NCBI RefSeq assembly: GCF_042850985.1
Contig: NZ_AP031415.1
Coordinates: 806,001 to 870,000, forward strand
Length of the DNA: 64,000 nt
Source: Allocoprobacillus sp002160865
GTDB taxonomy: Bacteria; Bacillota_I; Bacilli_A; Erysipelotrichales; Coprobacillaceae
Direction of reading: 5' to 3'
The notes below the pieces were generated by a model that was not told where the DNA came from, made no database searches, and saw nothing but the letters and a program-made list of their open reading frames with translations. The stretch's first letter is position 1; each line of letters starts with the position of its first letter. Of the stretch, positions 1 to 7,836 are shown piece by piece. Made by a program: the position numbers and the translations under genes.

Positions 1-55
1 AGAACTTCAGCCTTCCAAGCTGACTACGTGGGTTCGATTCCCATCACCCGCTCCA
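1..55 (+). tRNA. tRNA-Gly(TCC), 3' part, cut by the window edge
   Basis: These 55 bases match the 3' part of the complete tRNA-Gly genes at 22150-22223 and 30760-30833, including the anticodon loop with TCC, the T arm and the encoded CCA at 53-55. The 5' end lies outside the window. The last bases form one copy of the 10-bp repeat that flanks the first mobile element, so this gene is its integration target. Integration leaves the mature tRNA sequence intact but separates the gene from the terminator now found at 8010. Confidence 0.95.
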
Positions 56-58
56 TTG
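49..58 (+). repeat. attL-type core repeat of element 1
   Basis: CGCTCCATTG covers the acceptor end and CCA of tRNA-Gly and three bases beyond. The same ten bases recur at 7992-8001. A short shared core is typical of large serine recombinases. Just inside lies an imperfect inverted repeat, GTTCGAACT (67-75) against AGTTTGAAC (81-89), which may be an arm of the recombinase site. Confidence 0.7.
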
Positions 59-103
59 GGAAATCTGTTCGAACTTTTTTAGTTTGAACTTAATATAGAA
101 AAG

Positions 104-135
104 TATCAATTTCTAAATGAAGTTGATATTTTTTT
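104..135 (+). terminator. Rho-independent terminator inside the left end of element 1
   Basis: TATCAATTT (104-112) pairs with AAGTTGATA (120-128) with one wobble around a 7-base loop, and a run of seven T follows. It would end tRNA-Gly transcription entering the element and so may replace the terminator displaced to position 8010. Confidence 0.7.
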
Positions 136-157
136 GTGTTAAGAAAGGATTTTGCTT

Positions 158-433
158 ATGATTAATATTATTAGTAAACCATTAGAGTTTGATTATGAAT
201 TAAAAAAGAAAATTGAGTTTATATGTGATTTTTGTAATATTAAACCAAAGATAATTAATGGAACTATTAGAAATATAGAACATACTAATCTATCTTATAT
301 TGAACCACATAGGGTTATTATTAAAGGAATAACTTTTCTAGCATTTAATTATTCTAAAATATTATATATAAATAGTTTATCAAACTCTATTGAGATTAAA
401 GATTTAGAAGATTATATAAAAAAACTTAAATAA
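158..433 (+). CDS. Hypothetical protein, 91 aa, element 1
   Basis: I do not recognise this family. The protein is small, rich in Ile, Lys and Asn, and has no signal peptide or transmembrane segment. An upstream TTG at 152 is in frame, but the ribosome site AAGAAAGGA ends at about 149 and is better spaced for the ATG at 158, so I chose that. The gene lies between the left attachment site and the recombinase promoter, a place where elements often carry small directionality or maintenance proteins. That role is only a guess. Codon use is extremely AT-rich, like the rest of the element. Confidence 0.55.
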   Translation: MINIISKPLEFDYELKKKIEFICDFCNIKPKIINGTIRNIEHTNLSYIEPHRVIIKGITFLAFNYSKILYINSLSNSIEIKDLEDYIKKLK

Positions 434-481
434 TCATTATAATATCAACTTCACTAATACTACTATTCCCTGATTAGAGAA

Positions 482-509
482 TTGACAAATCTATAAAAAG
501 TGATATTAT
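482..509 (+). promoter_or_regulatory. Promoter for the recombinase leader
   Basis: TTGACA (482-487) and TATTAT (504-509) are separated by 16 bases. The predicted transcript starts near 516 and runs through a short leader ORF and a terminator hairpin before the recombinase gene. Confidence 0.7.
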
Positions 510-554
510 AAGTAACCAATGAAAGAGGTACTTTCTAGAAAGAGAGGTACATCT

Positions 555-632
555 ATGAAAAAGAAACACATTTTTTCAAAATTTTATAATATTAAATTTA
601 TTGAGGAGTCAGTAGTATTTAAACTTTATTAG
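555..632 (+). CDS. Leader peptide, 25 aa, upstream of the serine recombinase
   Basis: A ribosome site AGAGAGG (541-547) precedes an ATG at 555 with good spacing. The ORF encodes a very basic 25-residue peptide beginning MKKKHIFSKF and stops at 630-632. Its last codons form the 5' arm of the terminator hairpin at 603-654 and its stop codon lies in the loop. This geometry is that of a ribosome-controlled attenuator: a ribosome on the last codons would keep the hairpin from forming and allow transcription into the recombinase. What would modulate translation is unknown. Confidence 0.55.
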   Translation: MKKKHIFSKFYNIKFIEESVVFKLY

Positions 633-654
633 ATACTATTGTCTCCTCTTTTTT
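603..654 (+). terminator. Attenuator hairpin in the recombinase leader
   Basis: The 16-base arms at 603-618 and 633-648 pair with one mismatch and one wobble, and T649-T654 follow. The hairpin sits between the promoter at 482-509 and the recombinase start at 677, and it overlaps the 3' half of the leader ORF. Default termination is therefore expected unless translation of the leader interferes. Confidence 0.75.
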
Positions 655-676
655 AGTAAAAAGGAGTGATTGATTA

Positions 677-2599
677 ATGAATAAAGAAAAGAAAGTTGCA
701 GGTCTTTATATAAGAGTATCTACTGAAGATCAAGCTCGTGAAGGATTTAGTTTACCAGAGCAAGAAAAACGCCTTAGAGCAATGTGTGAATACAAAGGTT
801 ATGAAATATATAAAGTTTATAAAGACGCTGGTATATCAGCTAAAACAGGTACTTCTAGACCTGGATTTGAAGAACTATTACAAGATATAAGAGATAAGAA
901 ATGTAATACTATTGTCGTATTAAAATTAGACCGACTTACAAGAAGTGTATTTGATTGGGAAAAGATTATAAGATTTCTAGAAGAAAATGATGCCTATTTA
1001 GATTGTGCTAATGATGATATTAATACTACTAATGCAAATGGAAAAATGGTTTCAAGAATACTTACATCAGTTTCTCAAAATGAAATTGAAAGAACAAGTG
1101 AAAGAACAAAATTCGGAATGGTCGGAGCAATTAAAGAAGGACATATTCCCCATAAAGCACCATTCGGCTATAAACACGAAAATAAAAAACTAATTCCAGA
1201 TGAAGCAACTAAGGATCAAGTTATTAGAATATTTAATTTATACTATCAAGGTAATTCATATCAAACAATAAGCAATTTGTATAATAAAGAAAAAGTATTT
1301 GGTAAAACTAATTGGAAAGATTCAACTATATTAAAGATAATAGAAAATCCTATTTATAAAGGAGATTTCATTCATGGTAAAAGAACTAAAAATCCTACTT
1401 ACTATGAAGATGTTGTTGAACCATTAATAAGTAAAGAGTTATGGGAAGAATGCCAAGTACAAAAGAAAAAGAATTCTCGTAATTATAAAAGAAATGAAGA
1501 TTACTTATTCTTACAAAAGTTAAAGTGTCCTCATTGTAATAGAATACTTGCTGGTAAAGCAACAAGAAAGAAAAATGGTAGTATTTATTATTACTATTAT
1601 TGTCATGATTGTAAAATCAATATTAAAGAAACTGATATTGAAAAAGAATTTGATAACTTTATTGAAGATATACAAGAATATGATTTAGTAGTTAATCAAA
1701 CACTACTTCCTATGATTAAAACTAAATTAAATAACCCTAAAGAAAAATTAATTAAAGAATTAAAAGAACAAAATGTAAAAGCCGAAAGAATTAGAAAAGC
1801 ATATATAAATGGATCATTTACTATTGAAGAATATGATATAGAAAAAAATATTGTTGATAAAGCAATTAAAGATTTAGAATCTAAAATTAGAGATTGTGAT
1901 ATATGTAATGAACTAAAGTTTACTCCAGAAGATATATTAATTAAAAGAGATTTAGATTACATAAATCAAATAGTCTATCCTGAAGAATATGAAGAACATA
2001 CTTATATGTGGAAAGATTATACAAGAGAAGAAAAATCAGATTTAATTATGAGATATGTTGATAATGTAGAACTTACTCTATGTGGCAAAAATAAAGTTAA
2101 AATTGGTGAAGTATTCTTTAGAGAAAGTATGTGTAAACCATGTAATGATTTATATGATGCTGGTTTTCTTGCTAAAAAAGATTATGCAATACTTGGTAAT
2201 GTTGGTATGAAATTAAGATTTAGTGAATACCTACCAATAGAAAAAGTTTCTGAAATAGTATTTACTTTAAGACAATATTATAATGTTGGTTATTTCGAAG
2301 CAACTTACTACTACGATAATAAAGTAATGTTCTTTAATGATTATCAAAATAGAAATATCGTTAGAATATTTCCTATTGAAGATTATAAAAAAAAAAATAA
2401 GTTAGATACATTAGAACTTGGAGTTATTTATATTGGTAATAATGAAAAGTGTTTAATAGATAATAAAGAAGATTTATTTAATACTATTCCAGAAAGAACA
2501 AATTGTATTACTTATGAATTAGATGAAGATATTAAAAAAAGGAAATTAGAAATTGAAAAAGAAATAAAAGAATTTAGAGAAAAGATAATGAATAAGTAA
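677..2599 (+). CDS. Large serine recombinase (integrase of element 1)
   Basis: The 640-residue protein has the resolvase N-terminal domain with catalytic Ser15 in YIRVSTEDQ, the conserved SRPGFEELL and LDRLTRS segments, a recombinase domain from about residue 150 to 260, and a zinc ribbon with Cys284, Cys287, Cys309 and Cys312. A coiled-coil-rich region follows at about 360-410. The last 200 residues are an extension I do not recognise. A site AAGGAGTGA precedes the ATG. As the only recombinase between the two core repeats, it is the likely enzyme for integration and excision at tRNA-Gly. Its expression is probably set by the leader attenuator upstream. A mutated or inactive enzyme is unlikely because the catalytic motifs are intact. 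Confidence 0.93.
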   Translation: MNKEKKVAGLYIRVSTEDQAREGFSLPEQEKRLRAMCEYKGYEIYKVYKDAGISAKTGTSRPGFEELLQDIRDKKCNTIVVLKLDRLTRSVFDWEKIIRFLEENDAYLDCANDDINTTNANGKMVSRILTSVSQNEIERTSERTKFGMVGAIKEGHIPHKAPFGYKHENKKLIPDEATKDQVIRIFNLYYQGNSYQTISNLYNKEKVFGKTNWKDSTILKIIENPIYKGDFIHGKRTKNPTYYEDVVEPLISKELWEECQVQKKKNSRNYKRNEDYLFLQKLKCPHCNRILAGKATRKKNGSIYYYYYCHDCKINIKETDIEKEFDNFIEDIQEYDLVVNQTLLPMIKTKLNNPKEKLIKELKEQNVKAERIRKAYINGSFTIEEYDIEKNIVDKAIKDLESKIRDCDICNELKFTPEDILIKRDLDYINQIVYPEEYEEHTYMWKDYTREEKSDLIMRYVDNVELTLCGKNKVKIGEVFFRESMCKPCNDLYDAGFLAKKDYAILGNVGMKLRFSEYLPIEKVSEIVFTLRQYYNVGYFEATYYYDNKVMFFNDYQNRNIVRIFPIEDYKKKNKLDTLELGVIYIGNNEKCLIDNKEDLFNTIPERTNCITYELDEDIKKRKLEIEKEIKEFREKIMNK

Positions 2600-2730
2600 T
2601 AAAAGTTTTTGTTTACTTTTTATAAAAAAGTAATAACAAACGAACACGTTTTGCTGAAACTTGTTTCAATGAAAGTGAAAAAAGTTTGTTTAAATAAATT
2701 ATGAAAATAATTATTGTTATTTGAATAATT

Positions 2731-2933
2731 TACATAGATAAAATAAAAAGCAGTGCTTTCTATTTTATCTATACTTTATGTAGTTTTAACTATTTATAGT
2801 TATTACGAAATAAAGTATAAACGGTTTCTAAGGTGGTAAACCTTAGCTTCCATATCTTGTCTCTGACAAGATATATAGGAAGTTATGAATAATGACAAAG
2901 CCACTTTCGTGCCATTTTCAATATTCATAATTT
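2731..2933 (+). other. Candidate oriT region of element 1 (most of the 2600-2948 gap)
   Basis: The 349-bp gap between recombinase and relaxase holds several inverted repeats. TAGATAAAATA pairs with TATTTTATCTA around 2735-2772. ACTTTAT (2773-2779) faces ATAAAGTAT (2810-2818), with a perfect TAACTA/TAGTTA hairpin between them. CTAAGGT pairs with ACCTTAG at about 2830-2848. ATATCTTGTC/GACAAGATAT is perfect around 2853-2875. TTATGAATA and TATTCATAA span about 2884-2933. The ATAAAGTATA core resembles the nick region I recall for MobV plasmids such as pMV158, and it lies directly upstream of a MobV-type relaxase. The exact nick site is not established. Confidence 0.55.
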
Positions 2934-2948
2934 AGGGGGTGTAAAAAT

Positions 2949-4283
2949 ATGGAATTATCTTATTCACTACATTTAGGTAATGATAAAAACAAATCTATTA
3001 AAGCAAGAAAAGAAGCAAAAAATACTCCATCAGGTACTACATCAAAGAATAATAATGCCATTCAAAATGTTAAGCAACTTGGAAAAGTTAATCACCATAA
3101 TTTAAGACAATATGATAATAATCAAGAGTTAATTAAAACTATAAAAGGTTCAAATGATATTGTTAAAGATGTTAAAGATTTATATTTAGAGTTATTTGAT
3201 GAGGCAAGATTAGAATACAATAATAAACAAATCAGAGATGATAGAAAAATAGATAATTATTTTAATAAGATAAGCAATGATACAAAACATGATCTTGCTT
3301 GTGAAATAGTTATTGAACTTGGAAATATGGAATATTGGGATGAGAAAAGTTTAGAATATAAATATCAAATGATACAAGTATTTGAACAACAACTAGAAGA
3401 TATACAAGAAATAGTTCCAGACTTTTATATAGCAAATGCTACTATACATTTTGATGAACATTCTCCACACTTACATATTGTTGGAGTTCCAGTTAAAGAA
3501 AATTGTAAAACTGGTTTATCAAGACAAGTTGGTAAAACATCAATATTCACTAAAGAATCACTAGTAGTTATTCAAGATAAAATGCGAGAAAAATGTATTA
3601 ATGAATTTAATATTGCTTATGGTATGAATTCTAAATTAAAAGAAAAACAAAAAGGTAAAAATAGAGATATTACATCTTATGAAAGAAAACTCTTTAATGA
3701 AAGAGTTAAAGGTATTAAAAAAGAAATATCTAATCTTCAAAATGAAGTATCTGATTTAGAAGATAATAAACAATCTATTAATAAAGAAATCTCTAATCTT
3801 AACAAAAATAAAAAAGATATAGTTGATGAAATAGATAAAAAAAGAAAAATCAATGATAAAATTATACTTAAAACTAAAAATCAATTATTAAATGAGAATC
3901 AAAAATTATCTAAACAAAATGAAGATTTAAAACACGAGAATTACCAACTTAAATATAAAAATGAAGAACTAGAACAACAAAAGAACTATCTACTTTATTA
4001 TATTAAAAAGTTTTTAGATAAAATGCCTAAAGTCATTAAAGACATAGTTGAAAAAATATTTGATAAACATATGAGTGTTGATTTATATAAATCTCAATAC
4101 GATCCAGAAATGTTAGAAGAACAACATAGAAGAGTTGAAGCAAATAATCGAAGATTTAATTTATTTAATAAAAGAGAAATGGAAAAAGCAACTAAACATT
4201 TAAATAATGAAATAGATGAAGCTGCTGAAGAATTTTACGAAACTAAGAAAAACAAAGAAAAAGACGATGGCTTATCATTATAA
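2949..4283 (+). CDS. MobV-family relaxase (Pre/Mob)
   Basis: The 444-residue protein carries the relaxase histidine motif HFDEHSPHLH at residues 167-176 and an N-terminal segment (about 46-66) typical of plasmid recombination/mobilization proteins. Residues from about 245 to 350 are a long coiled coil, as in other MobV members. A site AGGGGGTG precedes the ATG. It should nick the element at oriT and lead the strand into a helper conjugation pore. The candidate oriT lies immediately upstream. No coupling protein or type IV secretion genes are in the element, which supports a mobilizable rather than self-transmissible lifestyle. Confidence 0.9.
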   Translation: MELSYSLHLGNDKNKSIKARKEAKNTPSGTTSKNNNAIQNVKQLGKVNHHNLRQYDNNQELIKTIKGSNDIVKDVKDLYLELFDEARLEYNNKQIRDDRKIDNYFNKISNDTKHDLACEIVIELGNMEYWDEKSLEYKYQMIQVFEQQLEDIQEIVPDFYIANATIHFDEHSPHLHIVGVPVKENCKTGLSRQVGKTSIFTKESLVVIQDKMREKCINEFNIAYGMNSKLKEKQKGKNRDITSYERKLFNERVKGIKKEISNLQNEVSDLEDNKQSINKEISNLNKNKKDIVDEIDKKRKINDKIILKTKNQLLNENQKLSKQNEDLKHENYQLKYKNEELEQQKNYLLYYIKKFLDKMPKVIKDIVEKIFDKHMSVDLYKSQYDPEMLEEQHRRVEANNRRFNLFNKREMEKATKHLNNEIDEAAEEFYETKKNKEKDDGLSL

Positions 4284-4294
4284 GTCATCGTTTT
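4264..4294. terminator. Bidirectional terminator between relaxase and resistance cluster
   Basis: A 12-bp stem (4264-4275 with 4280-4291, one wobble) with a 4-base loop lies across the 3' ends of the converging relaxase and AAC-APH genes. A-rich and T-rich flanks occur on both sides. Confidence 0.75.
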
Positions 4295-5756
4295 ATAATC
4301 TCATGTTTGTTTTGTTATAGTCATGAAATCTATTACATATTTCTTTTCTTCCTTTTTCTATAAAATCTTGTCTATTATTTTTAATACCATAAACAATAGT
4401 TTCAATAGGATAATATTGTTCAACAATATCTTGATATTTTTTTGCTTTTTCTATATCAATACTACCATATAAACTTAATATATCTTCACCAAAAGATGAT
4501 CCTATTTCTTCTTCACTATCTTCAAGTAAATAAATAAAATCACAATATTCATCTATAACACCAGAATCACCAAAATCAATAATTCCACATAATCTTTTGT
4601 TTTCATCTAATAATAAATGATTACAACTAAAATCATTATGACATAAACACTTTTTATCATCAAATATAGTAGTAGAATTTAATCTTTGCATAAATGATTC
4701 AATATATTGTTTTTCTAAATCTGTCAAACTATCATATATTGTGTTTCTTAATAATTGATATTCTTCTAATACATTTTGTTTGTTATCTATTGTATATGAA
4801 CTTATTTCAGAACAATCTAAATCATGCATTTGTCTTAAAAAAATTGCAATATCTTGTTTTAATAAATCTTGTTCTTTTTTTGACATAGTAGAATAAATCT
4901 CTGGTGTTAAAAAAGTTCCTTTTATTTCTTTATATCCTAATATAGAAATTTCATCACTTATAATTGAATATTCAATATTAGGTATTTTAATATTAGTATC
5001 TAGTTTTTGATTTAAAAAATCATAAATTGCTTTTTCTTTTTCATAACCTTTTTTCTTATTAGCGCTAAATTTTATTTTAAATACATATTCATTATTAACT
5101 AAATAAGCAACACTGTCATATCCACTTCCAAGAACTTTAATATCATTTACTTTTAAATTATAAAAGGTATGTTCTAATAAATATTTAGTTGCTTTTACAT
5201 TAGTTAAATTATCATCGTATCTATATTCCATTAAAAAGCAATCTTCTTTTTTACCCTCATGTAATTCATGTTCTGGTAAATCTTCAATAATTCTAAAACC
5301 TGCTTTCTGGTACATTCTAATAGCTCTAGAATTATCTTGGTGAGGATCTAATATAACAGCATCAGTATTTCTTTCTTTTTTTAAAAAATTAAATATCATT
5401 TTAGTATATTTAGTTCCAATACCTTTACTCCAATAATCTGGTTCTCCAATAAATTGATCCATGCCATAAACAACTTCATTACTTCTAGGATAATTATAAT
5501 CATCATATAATTCATCATACATTTTATATATTTGCCCATATCCAATAGGTGTACCTTTATATTCAATTATTACTCTGAATACTTCATCTTCCCATTCTTC
5601 AGAAAAATGTTTCTTTATTTCTTCTAATGTATATTTTTTATCTCTACCTTCATAGAACTCTAGAACTCTTTCATCAGATAACCATTTTAATAATAAAGGA
5701 AAATCATTTTCATTTAATGTTCTAACTCTTATATCATTATCAGTAATATCAATCAT
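4293..5756 (-). CDS. Bifunctional aminoglycoside 6'-N-acetyltransferase / 2''-phosphotransferase homologue
   Basis: The 487-residue protein aligns end to end with my recollection of AAC(6')-Ie-APH(2'')-Ia (479 aa). An N-terminal GNAT domain (about 1-175) contains IEYKGTPIGYGQIYKMYDEL and GEPDYWSKGIGT. A C-terminal kinase domain contains the Brenner motif HNDFSCNHLLLD and the metal-binding IIDFGDSG. Such enzymes acetylate the 6'-amine and phosphorylate the 2''-hydroxyl of gentamicin, tobramycin, kanamycin or amikacin. There are many substitutions throughout relative to the recalled enzyme, so this looks like a divergent relative rather than the usual allele. It is last in a four-gene minus-strand operon, and its ATG overlaps the upstream stop by one base. 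The two-domain fusion and both catalytic motifs look intact. Confidence 0.93.
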   Translation of the reverse strand: MIDITDNDIRVRTLNENDFPLLLKWLSDERVLEFYEGRDKKYTLEEIKKHFSEEWEDEVFRVIIEYKGTPIGYGQIYKMYDELYDDYNYPRSNEVVYGMDQFIGEPDYWSKGIGTKYTKMIFNFLKKERNTDAVILDPHQDNSRAIRMYQKAGFRIIEDLPEHELHEGKKEDCFLMEYRYDDNLTNVKATKYLLEHTFYNLKVNDIKVLGSGYDSVAYLVNNEYVFKIKFSANKKKGYEKEKAIYDFLNQKLDTNIKIPNIEYSIISDEISILGYKEIKGTFLTPEIYSTMSKKEQDLLKQDIAIFLRQMHDLDCSEISSYTIDNKQNVLEEYQLLRNTIYDSLTDLEKQYIESFMQRLNSTTIFDDKKCLCHNDFSCNHLLLDENKRLCGIIDFGDSGVIDEYCDFIYLLEDSEEEIGSSFGEDILSLYGSIDIEKAKKYQDIVEQYYPIETIVYGIKNNRQDFIEKGRKEICNRFHDYNKTNMRL

Positions 5757-6184
5757 TATTTATCACCCTCAAAATCATATACATAGCAAATCTCATCTTC
5801 ATAGTCATTTTTACCACCTAATTTTTCATATACATGACATGCTCTTGGATTACCTTTGTCAGTTAATACAAACATTTCAAAGAATCCATGAGAACTAATA
5901 TATTCTTTAATAAATGAAAGTAATTTAGTACCATACCCTTTATTTTGATAATTAGGTAACATACCAATAGAATAAATAAAATATGCATGTTTATTATTTG
6001 GATGAATAATGTCATATCCATATGCAAAACCAACTATTTTATTATTTTCTTTTGCTATAAAACTAATTGTGTTTTTATCTTCATAGAATTTTTTAATATC
6101 TGATATATTAAATATCATATCATCATCTTCAATAACATCTTTTAACAATTCTAACTCTTGTTCTTCTAATACCTTATATTCCAT
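5756..6184 (-). CDS. GNAT acetyltransferase resembling AAC(3)-I
   Basis: This 142-residue single-domain GNAT protein has the acetyl-CoA loop QNKGYGTKLL (P-loop pattern Q/R-x-x-G-x-G/A) and a preceding strand FIYSIGMLP. Near the C terminus it has a YEKLGG segment followed by a YVYDF strand. These features and the length recall gentamicin 3-N-acetyltransferases of the AAC(3)-I group. A GTG at 6193 is in frame, but the site AAGGTTGTGAT is better placed for the ATG at 6184. The gene lies between two clear aminoglycoside-type kinases, which supports a resistance role. Generic GNAT activity on another substrate is the alternative. Confidence 0.7.
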   Translation of the reverse strand: MEYKVLEEQELELLKDVIEDDDMIFNISDIKKFYEDKNTISFIAKENNKIVGFAYGYDIIHPNNKHAYFIYSIGMLPNYQNKGYGTKLLSFIKEYISSHGFFEMFVLTDKGNPRACHVYEKLGGKNDYEDEICYVYDFEGDK

Positions 6185-6197
6185 TATTATCACAACC

Positions 6198-7109
6198 TTA
6201 TTTTTTTAATAATTCTTTACATCTGTTTTGTATCCATTCAAGACTTTCTAAATCTTCATCAATAGCATTTTCATATAATTCTTCTAATCCTATATGCAAA
6301 GCATAACATAATACTTTTTCTCTATAATTCTTTTCATTACCAAAAATCTTTTCATAATATTTATAACTTTTATCCATACACATTAACCATGTACTCCAAA
6401 AGCAAGCACTTGAAACTTCATATAAAGGATCTCCATAACCGGAACAATCCCAGTCAATAACTGCTGTAAATTTATCATTATCCACTAACATATTATTTGA
6501 ACCAAAATCACCATGTCTTAACTTTCTAACATTATCACAATAAGAGATTAAATTATTAAACTTCTTGATCATTTCATCAATTAAATTTGAATCAACATAA
6601 TCCATGTTTTTAATTTTATTCCAATCATATTTATAAGAATTTAGAATATCTAATAAATAATCTTTCCAACTATTAAATGGTGCATTTCCAGTTTGACTAT
6701 CAAAAATTCCATAACCACTTGTATTTGAAATATCAATATCATTAATAGCAACCATTATTTTTGTTATATCTGGCAAAAGTTTATCAACAACTTCTTCATT
6801 AGAATCTTCAAAAGTAATCCCAGTTGCTTTTTCACTAATACAATAATAATGAGTATCATTAAATTTTCCATATTCAACTACTTTAGGAATAGGAATAATA
6901 TCATTATTAAAATATTTATATGCATATTCATCTTTTCTAAATCCTTCCAAATTAGGATTTATTCTAACAATATAGTCTTTACTATTTAAAGTATAACTAT
7001 ATACTTGTGATTCCATTCCTTCAACTACTGGAAATAATTCAATATTGGAATTTAATTTATCGTTTATAAAAGATTGAATATCATTTTTTGTATAACTACT
7101 TTTAATCAT
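6198..7109 (-). CDS. Hygromycin B phosphotransferase (APH(4))-like aminoglycoside kinase
   Basis: The protein of about 303 residues follows the recalled E. coli APH(4)-Ia sequence along its whole length. The shared positions include VEGMESQVYSY, YIVRINPNLEGF, the catalytic HGDFGSNNMLVD, AVIDWDCSGYGD, the FWSTWLMCM segment and a C-terminal HIGLEELYE. That enzyme phosphorylates the 4-hydroxyl of hygromycin B. The start at ATG 7109 is chosen because the ribosome site AAGGTTGTGAT lies about ten bases upstream; a GTG at 7118 is the alternative. The start overlaps the upstream GNAT gene, so translational coupling is likely. The substrate could be hygromycin or another aminocyclitol. All catalytic residues expected for the family are present. 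Confidence 0.82.
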   Translation of the reverse strand: MIKSSYTKNDIQSFINDKLNSNIELFPVVEGMESQVYSYTLNSKDYIVRINPNLEGFRKDEYAYKYFNNDIIPIPKVVEYGKFNDTHYYCISEKATGITFEDSNEEVVDKLLPDITKIMVAINDIDISNTSGYGIFDSQTGNAPFNSWKDYLLDILNSYKYDWNKIKNMDYVDSNLIDEMIKKFNNLISYCDNVRKLRHGDFGSNNMLVDNDKFTAVIDWDCSGYGDPLYEVSSACFWSTWLMCMDKSYKYYEKIFGNEKNYREKVLCYALHIGLEELYENAIDEDLESLEWIQNRCKELLKK

Positions 7110-7836
7110 TTTTATCACAACCTTGATTTATTAATTCTTTATAAACAAATCCATTATCAAATACATCTCCAAATGTTTCAAACCATAAAGGAATATAATT
7201 GCTCTTATTAGCAACTGCTTGAGATCCTATATTTGTAGATGAAGCACACCAAATAGGAACAATACCTTTTTCTAAAATTTTTAATGTTAAGTTTTTTGTT
7301 AAAATTGTTGCAAGTCCATCCTTTCTATATTCTGGTAAAACTTCAATACCAACTTCCCAAATATCATTGTTTATCTTGTCAGCTCCTGCAACACCTACAA
7401 CTTTATCTCCATCAAAAGCACAATAAGCAATATCAGAAATGCATTTACCATTTTCAAAAGTAATAGCATTTTCAAATCCACTTGATAATCCAATATCACT
7501 AGTATTTCCATCAAATAGTTTAAATGAAAGATTATCTATTTCATCTTGTTTAGTAATTCTTTCTAAGTCAGGAATAAAATATATTGATTGGCCATAGACT
7601 AATGGAAACTCAAATATTTCATATGTATTTTTATTTTTTAATTTCTCATTTACTAAATCATATAAATTATCAGAACTAGATACTAATATTAAATCATAAA
7701 GTAATAACATTTTAAGTTTATTCTCTTTATCGTTTTTAATAATGTTTAATCCTTTTTTATCTAGTTCTGAAATATCACATTCATATTTATCGGCAAGATA
7801 ATTTTTAATTTTCTTTAACATTAAATCTTTATTCAT
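7102..7836 (-). CDS. GNAT-family acetyltransferase, first gene of the resistance operon
   Basis: The 244-residue protein has an N-terminal region of about 110 residues without recognisable motifs and a C-terminal GNAT fold. The GNAT part shows AYCAFDGDKVVGVAGA, a GIEVLPEYRKDGLATILT acetyl-CoA loop and an IWCASSTNIGS-like strand. The layout matches two-part GNAT proteins of Firmicutes that I cannot tie to a specific substrate. The first ATG would be at 7851, but GGATGTGAT sits before the ATG at 7836. A TATAAT (7856-7861, minus strand) may be the -10 of the operon promoter. Association with aminoglycoside kinases suggests detoxification of a related antibiotic, which is inference. Confidence 0.75.
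   Translation of the reverse strand: MNKDLMLKKIKNYLADKYECDISELDKKGLNIIKNDKENKLKMLLLYDLILVSSSDNLYDLVNEKLKNKNTYEIFEFPLVYGQSIYFIPDLERITKQDEIDNLSFKLFDGNTSDIGLSSGFENAITFENGKCISDIAYCAFDGDKVVGVAGADKINNDIWEVGIEVLPEYRKDGLATILTKNLTLKILEKGIVPIWCASSTNIGSQAVANKSNYIPLWFETFGDVFDNGFVYKELINQGCDKND

Noticed and set aside
152..158. TTG start for the first ORF of element 1
   Set aside because: It would lie only about three bases after the ribosome site; the ATG at 158 has normal spacing.
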